From NCBI GenBank assembly GCA_023159155.1, contig JAJNNX010000008.1:62001-126000 (forward strand): a stretch of DNA of 64,000 bases, read 5' to 3'. Made by a program: the position numbers and the translations under genes. Origin of the DNA: Ustulina deusta. Lineage: Eukaryota > Ascomycota > Sordariomycetes > Xylariales > Xylariaceae. Of the stretch, positions 34,536 through 45,438 are shown in pieces. The stretch's first letter is position 1. Each line of letters begins with the position of its first letter. The notes beneath the pieces were generated by a model. It was not told the DNA's origin. It made no database searches and worked only from the letters and a program-made list of their open reading frames with translations.

Positions 34536-36348
34536 ACTACCTATATATATACTGGTACTTAAAAACACCACAAACAGTCATTTATATATATAGCTTTTGT
34601 TGAACTAAAATAGCTTGTCACTCCTAATACTTTGTGTTATAACATGGGTTTATCATTGCTATACATAACATGCTGATTTTATTTAGCTGTTTAATTATGC
34701 CTAATAAAGAAAGATCCACTGATACTATGTAGATATGTCAAGAAAACAATAAATTTTGCTATATAGGCGCTCTATACCCTGCGTGCAGCTAAGTTGCCTC
34801 TCTTGCGGTCTGTAGAGAACCGTATCAGAGGCTTCGGTATTCTCTTTTACCTAACCCATTTCTTATAGGTAAAAAGGCTTTACAAGCGCTCGACATTTCA
34901 CGTACGACCATAGCCATCGGAAAACTCGGGATCCCGTCCGCTCTCCCATAGATAAGCCGGTATGAGCGCCGGATTAGTAGTTGGGTCGGTGACGACCAGC
35001 GAATCCCCGGTGTTGTACGTTTTTTTAAATTTAAATTTAAATTTTTAATTAAGTTACACATTTTACTTTATTTTTTTTATCCCTTTGCTTCTTGTGTTGG
35101 TATCTCAACGTCCGCCTCAGTATTATCGACAAGGTAGCTTAGGGCTGCTGCTACAATTTGTAATAATCCTACATAGTTTTTAGGCAAGCAATTATCTAGT
35201 CGAGTCAACATCCATCAGAGCCTGCATAGTAACTGTGACAGCCTGTGGCTATGTTGTTTATGGCTAGAACTATGTGCAGCTTAGCCAAGCTCTCAGAATG
35301 GTACGTACCTTGTTGGTAACATGTGAGGTGGCCCGCGCGCACATCTCATTGAATGGTTGCCGTTGCTGGAGTGAATGGCAACAATTGGTAGCTTATGCGC
35401 TAGCCATACAATCCTCGCAGTCAAAGATGTACAGAGCAGGCTTTCTTTCTTTTTCTCTTCAAGCAGATTATTTTCTCAGAATATAGGGTATCGTGTGCTT
35501 AGAACCAAGCTGCCTGCATTGCAACCATCACAATAACAAGAAAACATTGTGCAGAGTAAATATGACATTCTTTGCCCTTTCTATTAACCGCCAACCGCAT
35601 TGAATCGTCACCAGGTATATTAAATGGGAATATAGCACAGAGTGTCTAATATTTCTTTACTCGCTAAATCTGTATTGTGCTGTTTATTAACCGTACGTGT
35701 GAACCATTACCTATATATCACAGGCCTTCTCATATTTGCTTATGTATTGTTTATTTCTTTTCTAGAAAATACATTGAAAACGTGTCAAGGGTCTAGGGAG
35801 GTCCTTATATAAATGCCATGCTTAACAAGTACCTAGGGTATGCCCTAGTTACTGTCTGACACATCAAGGGTGCGTAGTAGAGAATCATGCCTATTCTTTC
35901 TTTGTTTTTCTGTAGAATGGGTGTAAAAGCGTTTGCTAAGTTTGTTGGCTCTTGGGAGAGTCTAGGGAGTGGTAGAAGGTGCTTGCGGGTTATTAATGTT
36001 GTAGGCATCACTTTGAGGGGTCCTGATATGCACTGTCTCTCGTCTCTTCCCACACGGTCTCCTGTGACAACAACCGGGCAAACATGTGAAAGTGAACACA
36101 CGCTTGCCACATTGTCCCATTATCACCTGTATCTCTGCGTTGATCTGTTGGGTCGAATTCATTCGCACACCAACAGGAGGGAAGCGAAAGAGCGCCAACT
36201 CTCTCCCAACCCCCAACCTCAGTCCCCAAACCATCCACACCGAATTCAGAAACACCTCACCCTCACAGATACTGAAGTATTCGTGAATCTCCTTCTCCAA
36301 GCTCGCCACCAACCCATACCAACCCATACCAACATAGCAACGGCCACA
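34536..36348. other. AT-rich region with no intact gene
   Basis: Mostly AT-rich, including TTTAAATTTAAATTTAAA at about 35025-35045. One minus frame at 34898-35017 (39 codons, VVTDPTTNPALIPAYLWESG) has protein-like composition but is unassigned. The last 400 bp (about 35950-36348) are less AT-rich and should be the promoter/5'UTR of the 2EXR gene. Confidence 0.45.
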
Positions 36349-37371
36349 ATGGAAGCCCGACCCGAGGAAATGGTATTCGACATCACTCCTGAGCCAGACA
36401 GCCCGAGTACTCGACCCACAGACACCAAAGTGCGCTTCAAATACTTCAGCAAGCTTCCCCTAGAGTTAAGGCTCATTATTTGGGATATGGCACTTCCTTC
36501 TCGCATCATTGATATGTTCGTAGGTGAGAGTGAGCCGGACAATGTCTCTGTTCTGGTTTCGTTCAAACAACCCACTATTGCGAAAGTCTGTTACGAATCT
36601 CGAGAGCTGGCCCTGCGGAGAGGCAGCATGGTTTTCCTCAAAACTTCGCAGCCGCGCGATACCATGGGGTCGTGGACTTGGTTCGATAGCCGCCATGACA
36701 CTCTTCGCGTCAACCAAAGCAGTGTCATGGAGCATATTCCTCGCTCCGTAGAGAATATCATCTTCGACTGGTCGGCACTATTAAACCACCGTTCAGAAGA
36801 TCAGAATATGAACTTTGCCATCTTTCCCAAGCTGAAGCTCTTTCAGTTCGACGTCGACTGGCGATTACTTCCACAGAAAATCTGGACCGCTTGGAAATAC
36901 CGCATTCAAGGCCATCAGAATGCTAGAATCATTCTGCTGGATATTGACGACAAAGATGAGATACAGAAGTTCGCCGATGTGTTACTATCCCGTCCTGAGT
37001 GGCACGATCTATGCCAACCTTGGTTCAAAGTTATCAGTTCCCTGTGCAAAGAGAAGTTTCGTCTCTACAACACCGACAAAGAGGAAGATTGGGAAGTTGC
37101 CCGGACGCAACTACAGAAGAGATGGATCAAAAGCCGCGATGAGAATGCTGCTTTAGCTACAGGCGACCTCAAGGATGAAGCCCGTCGTGCGAAAATGCCT
37201 GAGTTTCGACGAGTTCTGAGCCTCTTGCCGTTTTCAGATGAGAAATACGGAAGGATAGTCAACCCCCCACCCAACTGTTTCATGCTTTTCGATACAACGG
37301 AGCAGGAAGGCCACCGAGAACTGGGGTCAGGAATTGTAACCACATGTTTTGTTCAGCATCTGGTTACATAG
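36349..37371 (+). CDS. 2EXR-domain fungal protein
   Basis: 340 aa from the ATG at 36349 (context CCACAATGG). The same frame stays open 154 codons upstream, but that stretch is low-complexity and leader-like, so the internal ATG is preferred. Residues about 27-60 (VRFKYFSKLPLELRLIIWDMAL) are the hallmark of the 2EXR domain, an F-box-resembling motif in a large, expanded fungal family. VCYESRELAL and the conserved W-rich block (GSWTWFDSRHDTLRVN) follow. The C-terminal part is helical and charged. The molecular function of the family is unknown. The gene appears intact although it is surrounded by relics. Confidence 0.85.
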   Translation: MEARPEEMVFDITPEPDSPSTRPTDTKVRFKYFSKLPLELRLIIWDMALPSRIIDMFVGESEPDNVSVLVSFKQPTIAKVCYESRELALRRGSMVFLKTSQPRDTMGSWTWFDSRHDTLRVNQSSVMEHIPRSVENIIFDWSALLNHRSEDQNMNFAIFPKLKLFQFDVDWRLLPQKIWTAWKYRIQGHQNARIILLDIDDKDEIQKFADVLLSRPEWHDLCQPWFKVISSLCKEKFRLYNTDKEEDWEVARTQLQKRWIKSRDENAALATGDLKDEARRAKMPEFRRVLSLLPFSDEKYGRIVNPPPNCFMLFDTTEQEGHRELGSGIVTTCFVQHLVT

Positions 37372-38883
37372 GGTGCTACAGGCTGTGGGGGTGGTGCAGA
37401 GATGCAAGCCAGAATCAACAGATACGAGGATATTAGACCAGTGCGGGCTGTATATCTCTGAAGACTGGGCTTTGGTTTTCGAGAACATCAGGAGGCTACA
37501 CTTAGGAATCCTTAATATGTAGCACTTGGTTGCTTCATGAGATTCGAAATGTGGACTGAAAACAAACAGTGCTCGTCAATTAGCTCATTTCATAGACAAA
37601 GAACTCAGCTGTTGCTCTCTTTAACAACTGTCCACTCCATATAGACGGTCATGCCCGGGGTCTTGCAACACAACGGAAACCTCTTTATCTGTCAAGTCAC
37701 AGGTCAGTTCCCTACATGAGGCGCTGTAATTTCTGACGTGCACGGCCGCCTGCCAGAAGTTACCCTGAGGCGTGAGTGTCGAACAGCGGATAGGTGCAAG
37801 CCAACTCGGCTGTAATGATATGACAAACCTTAGCCCACACGGTAGTGACAGCACGCGGGTAGTCACAATACGGTAGCCGGTCAGAAAATATGTTGTATAG
37901 TAGTACGGATTTAATGGCCAAGACAAGACAGCCTGTCTCGGGGAGGATGTCTTCGAAAAGGGCGATAAACTGGGGATGCATCAGACACGGCCCCCAAGCT
38001 TGTGTCTAGTACTGGATGTTCGTGCGCGATGCAGAGAATACTACCTCTGTAAGGCCAGGTTGATGCTCAAGTCTATGTCCAGGATAGGTACTTGACTTCA
38101 TCTATTGACATGCAACCCTTCACGCATACGTCTACTAGTAGTACCTCTGGGCCTTACTGTGTTGATTAGCCGGACAGTATATTTTTGTCCTGCTGGCTCA
38201 TCGGCGCAGGGCGAGTATGTTGCAATGTTGTCTCAGTGTTTGAAGATCGCAGAGGTGGGCACGTCACGCGCATTGCGTTGCGTGAGTAAAGCTAGACACT
38301 GGGTCGTCCTAATGATGCCTTGACCGTGAAAATAGTGAACAAGACGTCGGACTGGTGAGCTTGGATGTGACCTTACGCTGAAAAGTGAAAATGTCTTGGG
38401 CTAGAAGGAGTTTTAGAACATGTGAGTTGGACCGCTAAAGGAAAGGACTGGTGACTCACGCAAGTGTGTGTCCTACAATCAATCTCGTAATGCTTGCTCA
38501 GGAACCTAAGCAATGCGATAGAAACGTGATGTCCGCATATGGTACAACGCCGGCGGCCCCCAGTCTGGCTGATATGTTTAGCTGAGGGACCTGTTTCAAT
38601 GACACGCCATGCATGTCAATGTGGTAGGTCGGCTGATGGTAGGGCCGCCCGGCGGCGGATTAGGCATGTTGTATTATTAATACAGCGAGATGTATTGTGC
38701 ATATGTTGAGATAAGTATAGTAGGTTTCCTAAACCCTCAGATTTCAACGATATCGAGTCCTCGGGTCTTCATGTGTTGGAATAGATAGGCATTTTAGATT
38801 GATTGAAGCTGAGCTCGAATACACGATATTGAGGTAGCGTACGACGTTTATTTCAAAACCTTAAGCACGAGCCGGTCCTTTGA
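37372..38883. other. Intergenic region
   Basis: No supportable gene. Minus-strand ORFs of about 70-100 codons at 37621-37981 overlap each other in different frames and match nothing I recognise. The end of the region is AT-rich. Confidence 0.45.
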
Positions 38884-39117
38884 CTTCCTTTTCGCGAAGA
38901 TGAAGACAGGAAGACACAGAGTGATGCAATGGCCGAAAACCTCGGTCTACCAATATATCTTGAACCGACTGGGCTAGGATATCCGTTCCCTGACGCTATA
39001 GGCTTTAAGAAGCTCACTCATACCCAAATAATCCACACCACTGCTGTCACTGGTGGTTCAGTGGACATGGAAATTCCATTGGTGAGAATGCTGGGTGAAG
39101 CGAGGAATGATTTTTGA
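38884..39117 (+). pseudogene. GNAT acetyltransferase C-terminal remnant
   Basis: The plus frame reads SDAMAENLGLPIYLEPTGLGYPFPDAIGFKKL. This corresponds to the last acetyl-CoA-fold segment of fungal GNAT proteins (A..LGLPIYLEAS..GYPLY..LGF). The upstream part with the acetyl-CoA binding motif is missing, with a stop at 38881. A partial match continues to the stop at 39115-39117. It is therefore a truncated relic. Confidence 0.65.
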
Positions 39118-41810
39118 AAACTGAGTGGAAAATATATATCCCGGGCCGTATGAATAATCGAGACACTAACAATAATATTAGTACTTAGCCAAAGAGTATA
39201 TGTCAAGATGACTTATCCCTTTAAAAGGGGGCTGCTCTGATCCAACCAGCTAGAGCGGTCTAGGACTCGTCGGACCAGAACAGCCTAGGACTACTTCGAA
39301 CACGAGTGTCCCTGAGTTTCTTTAGTACAAAAAATTCCCTACTAGAGCTCACTTGCGCAGTGCTGTCGAACCCACACATTGGTTCAAGACCGGACAAGCA
39401 CTAAGCTTTGACACCAACTCGAGATGGGTCCCGGCAGATGAATCAATGCAGGGGGCAACACATTACAGATTGCTCATGTTTCCCACTATTGCCAATTTTG
39501 AACTGAAGGTGTACCGTCCTTGAAGCTTGGCATGAAATCGGCGGGCTTCATCCAACACGAGTTATATCTCTAGATCCGCTTAAGAGAACCTCTTTCTGTA
39601 AGAACACACTGCCAACAGGGACTAGTTTTTGGTTCACTTCCATCGAGCTCGCATGAGCAGCTAGGAAGGCATTTGCGTACGGCCAAAAACATCCATAAAA
39701 TCCGCACTATCGTCTCGACTCGACCCTGTTGGGAAAAGGCGAGGAAGCTTCAACCACCGGGGTAGTCAAAGCACATGGCGTCCTCCGTCATTGTGGGACA
39801 AGCCCACAAGAGAAGGTTAATGCGCCCGGTCGGACCTCTCAGAGGATGCATTAGTGGCTGTTGCCGGAATGCAGTACCAGGAGCTGGCAAGTGTGGCTGA
39901 CGGGTTGGATGGATCAATGAACACTTCTGAGAGGGTCGGGTTTTACACCGACAGCTGCGTTGAATAGGTGCGACAGTAGAGGTTTGGGTGCCCAGGGCTA
40001 GTAACGAGGCGTGGTATATGTCCAAGGCTAAGCATTTCTGTTGAAACCGTGGTAATCCTCGCTCACCTGATCCCACTCGGGGATTTCATTCGAGGTGATT
40101 CTGGCGAGAAGATTAACGGCAAGGAGAATGATGAAATGCCTAATCCTTTGACTGTATGTCGCCAATATTACGCCCTTCCCATCCACTCTCGGAAGCGCAA
40201 TGCGGCACAAGAAGCCAGCATCATATCTAAACGACGACAGCAAGCTGATCCCGACCCATCTCCTGACAGACAAGCAAGCCGAGCATCACCAGTACGATCC
40301 ATGATGACCGGAGTACGAGTTCCAGCGACACAGTGCTGACGAGCGACCCCAGGCCAGGGGCTCTTCCCAAAACGACTCATAGCAAAGGCCCTCACGCGCA
40401 AAAAGCGACTGGAGTGTCCAACACCACCCTTCCACCGCCAGATGACAGTTCATCCAACCCTGCTTCTCAGCAGGGACAGAGTCACAAAGACAACGAGCAG
40501 TCTAGAAGGCGGATCCGGACGACTATAAGCGCAAGACTGAAACCAAGGGAACTATTAGGGTTAAGTTCCGAGACCGTTCCCTACGGCCGATCCTCAGCCA
40601 GAACCAGCTGGCCCATCTCACACGACGGTCCCCAAGCGGCATACACAGTGGGTCGCGATGACCTTGAGTAGCGACATGTCGTGTGGACTGGAAAGGACTG
40701 GCCAAGGGGTCCGAAGACATTCCTCGCGGAAAACGGGAATCGGAGGACTGTGGGGGAGGCGACGTGCGAGGTATGTGAATGCGAGCCGTTCCTTGCGAGG
40801 AGGACGAGCGAAAGAGGTTCAACTTGAGCAGTGTTCGAGAGAGATAAATCGTGGGGATGCTCGTATCTCGATATAACATCAGTGACCAAGTCTCCTCGAG
40901 TAACACATTGAAAATTGGCGAGATTGGTGTCGTGGGCAGTAGTAGTATAAAGTATGAGGAAGAAAAGGGAGATCAAAGGAGAAGAGTAGATCTGGTTCTA
41001 GGAAGCGCGTAAATAGGTTCCGCCGCGCGGTCAAGCCACTCTGGCTCGGTAGTACCTAGATCCTGGGTAGGTATTTGGTTGCTATGACCACCTAACCTGG
41101 CAGTCCGGGAGGTACCTCCTAGCAAAACTCACTAGCGCGAAGGGCCTATATGAGACACTAGATGGGTATCACAGTGCTGTCTCTCCATGGTATGATGGTA
41201 TGATGGTTGATTGTCTTGGACATCTCGGACCACCAAACTGGGCAACCTGCAACTCGAAAGCTAAAAGAAGCGGAAAAAAAGAAAAGGCAAAAGAAATACT
41301 CGGATTGTCGACAATAGAAGTACCTGCGGAATATGTGTAGTCAGGACTATTTTCATAAAGTAGATACATCCTTTGTTACTAGGCAAATATAAGGACTCTT
41401 ATTGACGTATCTTCCTCCTGTTAGGTCTTCATATGATCAAATGACAGTGTTGCTAGAAGAAGCTATGCTAGTTGACTGTAATTCCGCTCAAGGTGATGAA
41501 CGAGGAATTGCGCCGGTGTAGTTGGCGTTGCTTAGAGGAAAATATGGTAACTTTTGTACCGAAATAGCCAACGAGTTGCTAGGCTACTCGGGCATGAGAG
41601 AGATATCAAGTTGTAAGTGTAGTTGTGTCGTCATGAAGTCGTGAAGTTGCATGCGTGGCTGACTGCACAGTTGCATTGGCGAATGCAACTGTCTGGATTG
41701 GGGAGATCCCGGTACCTATCTCGACGACCTGGGCTAAATACCTAGTCCTCCACACTCCCTACCTACTTAGGTATACAGCAGGCCCCTGTTCATCCTCAGA
41801 CAGAATCAGT
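39118..41810. other. Intergenic region with possible degraded frames
   Basis: No intact gene. The plus frame 39326-39523 (65 codons, ending LLMFPTIANFELKVYRP) and a stop-interrupted plus frame around 40190-40670 have protein-like composition but cannot be assigned. TAGGTA/GGTACC words occur near 41050-41115 and 41712-41775. Confidence 0.4.
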
Positions 41811-42016
41811 CGGAAAAAGCCCCGTCTTTAGGTTCAAAAACCTTTACTGTAGAAAGTGATATATATAACAGGTTTTAGAGCTAAATAAATTGCAAAAATT
41901 ATATTATTACATTAAGAATCATAATCTTTTTTTTGAAAATAACCTTTATTTAATTTTTCCTTCTAAAAATATTTCGGCCTTAGAAAGACACGGACAGGAC
42001 TTTTTTTGAGCCGTGG
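41811..42016. mobile_element. AT-rich MITE-like element, copy 1
   Basis: About 200 bp, very AT-rich, non-coding. The right end (ATATTTCGGCCTTAGAAAG..GGACAGGAC..TTTGAGCCG) has a degenerate inverted counterpart at the left end (CGGAAAAAGCCCCGTCTTTAGG). The right end and the inner words TTTTAGAGCTAAAT and AACCTTTA recur at 59313-59518, which makes a two-copy dispersed family. Confidence 0.65.
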
Positions 42017-42322
42017 TACCCTACCCACCTAGTAAGTATTACCAGGTGGGTAATGTAGGTAGGTAGGTACCTAACTGTTCCAGGGCATGTACTTAAAGCA
42101 CGTGAGTTACTTTCCGGCTGTAGCCCATATGCCGTCGCTTCAACCTATATTTCTTCTAAACCCCTGCATTTCCAATTCATCATTGAACTTGCGATGCGCG
42201 AAAATGCGCTCTGGTATTGATTAAGGCCGATGCGTCCCCCGGTTTGCATACCGACTTCTGGATAGGGACATTCTCGCTTAGGAATCGGATCTTACAGTAT
42301 AACAGGCCAACCCGCTCCCATC
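42017..42322. promoter_or_regulatory. Promoter region of the RTP1-like gene
   Basis: 306 bp upstream of the start codon. It begins with an ACCCACCTAGTAAGTATTACC..GGTAGGTAGGTACCT cluster (42020-42073) next to MITE copy 1, so the element abuts the promoter. Confidence 0.4.
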
Positions 42323-45238
42323 ATGGGTGCCAAACAAGCGGGCGAGCAAAACGAGACACTCGTCTCTGCCCTGGAGAGAAATGGCACAAAAGCATTCCAG
42401 CCGACAGCTGATGAGCAGTCTCGCTCGGAGGGCCAAAGGAGTTTTGTGGCTCTCGTATCGAGGTGGGTAGATGCGACTAGTCCATCATCTTCCTTTACCG
42501 CCCTCTTTCTGAACTTATCGAAGGACAGGTACTTTTGCTCTGATGTCTTCGGTGAACACCCTGATCAAGCCGGGTCGTGTTCCAGAATGGTTCCGTATTC
42601 ACTTGATGGATATTCTTACGTTGCTGCCCCAACGGTCTGATGGTGTTCGAGCGACCTTGGAGTTCGTCTTTTCCGTTCATCCGTCAAGCACAGTCAGGAT
42701 ATCAGAGTCTGCCGCCCCTCAGAAACAAGGCGCCAATATTACCATGGAGGCTTTGAAAATGGCATCAAATCTTCTCTCTGTCCCGCCCGCTTCTGTAAAA
42801 CCTGATGTCTGGTTTTCCGGCATTGCACCTCAGCTTCTTGCCCTTTTGGACGGGAATAGTGGCCCTGACCTTGCCAAGGCTGCTGCATATGTAATAGGTT
42901 TCGGTGTTCTGGGTAGGAAACAACTTGGCGCTCCTGGTACGGCAACTATATGACCGTTTGTATAATCGGCCTGCTAACATTGACCTTTTGAAAAGGAACG
43001 CCAGGGTGGAGAGAATTCGCTGAACCGATGTTGGCTTGTATCAATCCATCCTTATCTTCCAATAAGAGTCTGGCTGAACCTTTGGTTTTCAGTGCTGGGC
43101 CTGATGAGGTAGTCGACCTTCAGAAACGCATGATCCTCATCCAGCCTGATGCGCTGCATGTTGCATTAAAACGTTTATCTTCCTTACTGAATTCGCATCC
43201 CAACCCAGGTTTGACCAAAAGATTACTTAGCCCGTTACTCATGCCTCTGTGGGCTCTGTCGTCCTGGCCTCTCCCAACCCCTCATGTAAAGGAGCGATAT
43301 TGCCAACCAGCGCAAGCCCTCGTCGAGATTTACCTGAAGCTTGCTGGATCTGCAGACAAGTTTCTGGAAATTATAAATAATCTTCTATTTTGTGGCTTCC
43401 TCGGCGCTCCTGAGATGCGATGGTCTTATGAGCAGACCGACGACTCTCGCGTCCAAGTCAGACGATTACATGACAATGAAGGCACGGCGCTCACGCAACT
43501 AAATCTAGAAGCCATGGATTCTAAAATATCAGCGTTTATCGGGCTTCTACAACGAGTTGCATCTGACATTGACTTATCAACGCTTTTCTTGAAACTTTTC
43601 GAAATCTCAATTGGATCTAGGGAAGATGTAAAACCGATACAAACAGTAGCTGGTAATGATGATACGGACCCGATAGCGCAACTTATTCAAGCCAGAATGC
43701 TTCAAGAAATGATGGAACAACTTCCGGACAGACTGATATCAAATTCTAAGCAACTACTCGAGCTCGTCAGCAAAGTTCTAGGCAAATTCGACACGGAGTC
43801 TGCAGCTGATGATACGGTCTCTGTGGCTTTGAGCTTGCTCAACTTGGTCATCACTGTGCCGAGTTTCCAGCGAAAGGATGTGCCTGAAAATACACTAGGT
43901 TCTATCGAAAATTCGCTGTTAAAGATCAGCCTGGCACGGCAGGTCGATGTCTCACAAACTGCCCGTAATCTGTCACAGCTTCTAAAATATCGAGATGAAT
44001 TAGAAGACCCTACCGACCGGCCGACTACACCCACAGAACGACAAATCGAGGATAAGAAGACATACAATCTAGCCCTCTCGTATATCACACAAGTTGACTC
44101 GCCACCACCCGTGCGCTCCGAGGGTTTGAACCTACTGGGTACGCTTATTAAATCCAATAGCGCTATTCTCGATATCCCAGCTACACTAGTACTTCTTTCA
44201 TCATTGCTTAGCGATGACGACGAATACATCAGCCTACGAGTGATAAAGGTGTTTGTACAACTATCAGAAAGACATCCCCGCTCTACTATCCGAGAGGTAC
44301 TAGATCACTACATTGACACCTCAGAGCGACACAACACAGACACACGCCTACGATTTGGTGAAGCATTACTGCAGCTTATGCAGAGACTTGGCGAGACTTT
44401 CGCGGGTGATCTCGCCGCGTCTGTTGGTGAGGCACTCCTGGCACTTGCAGGGCGTCGCGCTCACCGGCCGAAGACCGAAGACCGAGAGGTCCGTGCCGAG
44501 CAAACCGCTGCGCGAAAACTAAAAGCTAAAGCGAGACGCGGAGATAGCGCACGGGATCCTTTCCCTCTCAATGACGAGGAAGATGAAATAAATATGGATC
44601 TCGAAGAGCAGACGCCCGAAGAACGAGCCCGCAATGCGCTTCTTGCACGTATCGTATCTGGTTGGGAGAGTAAGCGAGGTAGCGAGGACATGCGGATCCG
44701 GGCTTCCGCGCTCTCCCTCTTCGCCTCCGGCCTCGAAACGAATATTCGTTCTTTCACCCCACAGCTCATAGATGCTGCTCTAGCTCTAAGTCTTGATGTG
44801 CTCATGCTCGAGGCCGGTGTCCTGGAAGCAGGGATCTTGCGGCGCGCAGCTGTCACAGTGATATTAACGTTTGTTTACGCCTTGGGAAAAGCTCGCGAGC
44901 GTGGGAGTCACTTCAGCTTCGGGTCAGGCTTAGGTAGTAGGCAGGGCAGCGGGTTAAGTTTTGGCACAGGACTCACGACAAAAGAAGAGGATGTTGTGCG
45001 TATCCTGGGATACGTTGAGCAGACGGATGACGACGGGCTCGTCCGCCAACACGCGCAAGATGCGCTCGAGAGCCTGAAAAATCTCCGCCTCGTGCAACTT
45101 GTACCGCACCAACACGATCAAGGTGTCACGCCGCCGGCTGTGCAGATTGCAGGCTTAGATATGACCAGGCCAAGTCTGCCGTCGTTGGACGCGGATAAGG
45201 GGAGACGCGCAAGGCCAAGGATTGAAGAGGTCGAGTGA
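42323..45238 (+). CDS. RTP1: RTP1/TANGO6-like RNA polymerase II assembly factor
   Basis: Three exons (42323-42462, 42524-42936, 42996-45238) give 931 aa. Intron 2 is 59 nt (GTACGG, branch GCTAAC, AAAAG) and joins LGAPG to TPGWREFAEPML. Intron 1 is 61 nt; acceptor AAG at 42523 is the one that keeps the downstream frame. The protein is all-helical and HEAT-like: VLLSSLLSDDDEYISLRVIKVFVQLSERHP and RIRASALSLFASGLETN are typical Rtp1 C-terminal-domain sequence. An acidic/basic linker lies at about 44460-44640. In yeast, Rtp1 binds Pol II subunits and nucleoporins and promotes assembly and nuclear import of Pol II. Length is in the family range. It converges on the transporter gene with a 200-bp gap. 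Confidence 0.87.
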
Positions 45239-45438
45239 TCATACAGGAACGAGATAAGCATACGGTCACTGTGCTAGACTTACGCAAGATACACCTATTC
45301 GCTTAACACAACCTAATTCATTCATTCAATTAGCTAACTGCGATGTTGTGACTTACTGTGTTCATTAGGGTGGAAAACTTTGAAAACTATTTCATACCCC
45401 TTGCACTTCTTATACTTACAGGTCTACCATCCTCTTCC

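Noticed and set aside
35887..36348. 154-codon upstream extension of the 2EXR frame
   Set aside because: Open in frame, but Thr/Pro/His-rich and leader-like; the 2EXR domain starts after the ATG at 36349.
40049..40906. Overlapping plus and minus frames around 40-41 kb
   Set aside because: One plus frame looks weakly protein-like, but stops interrupt it and no family is recognisable.
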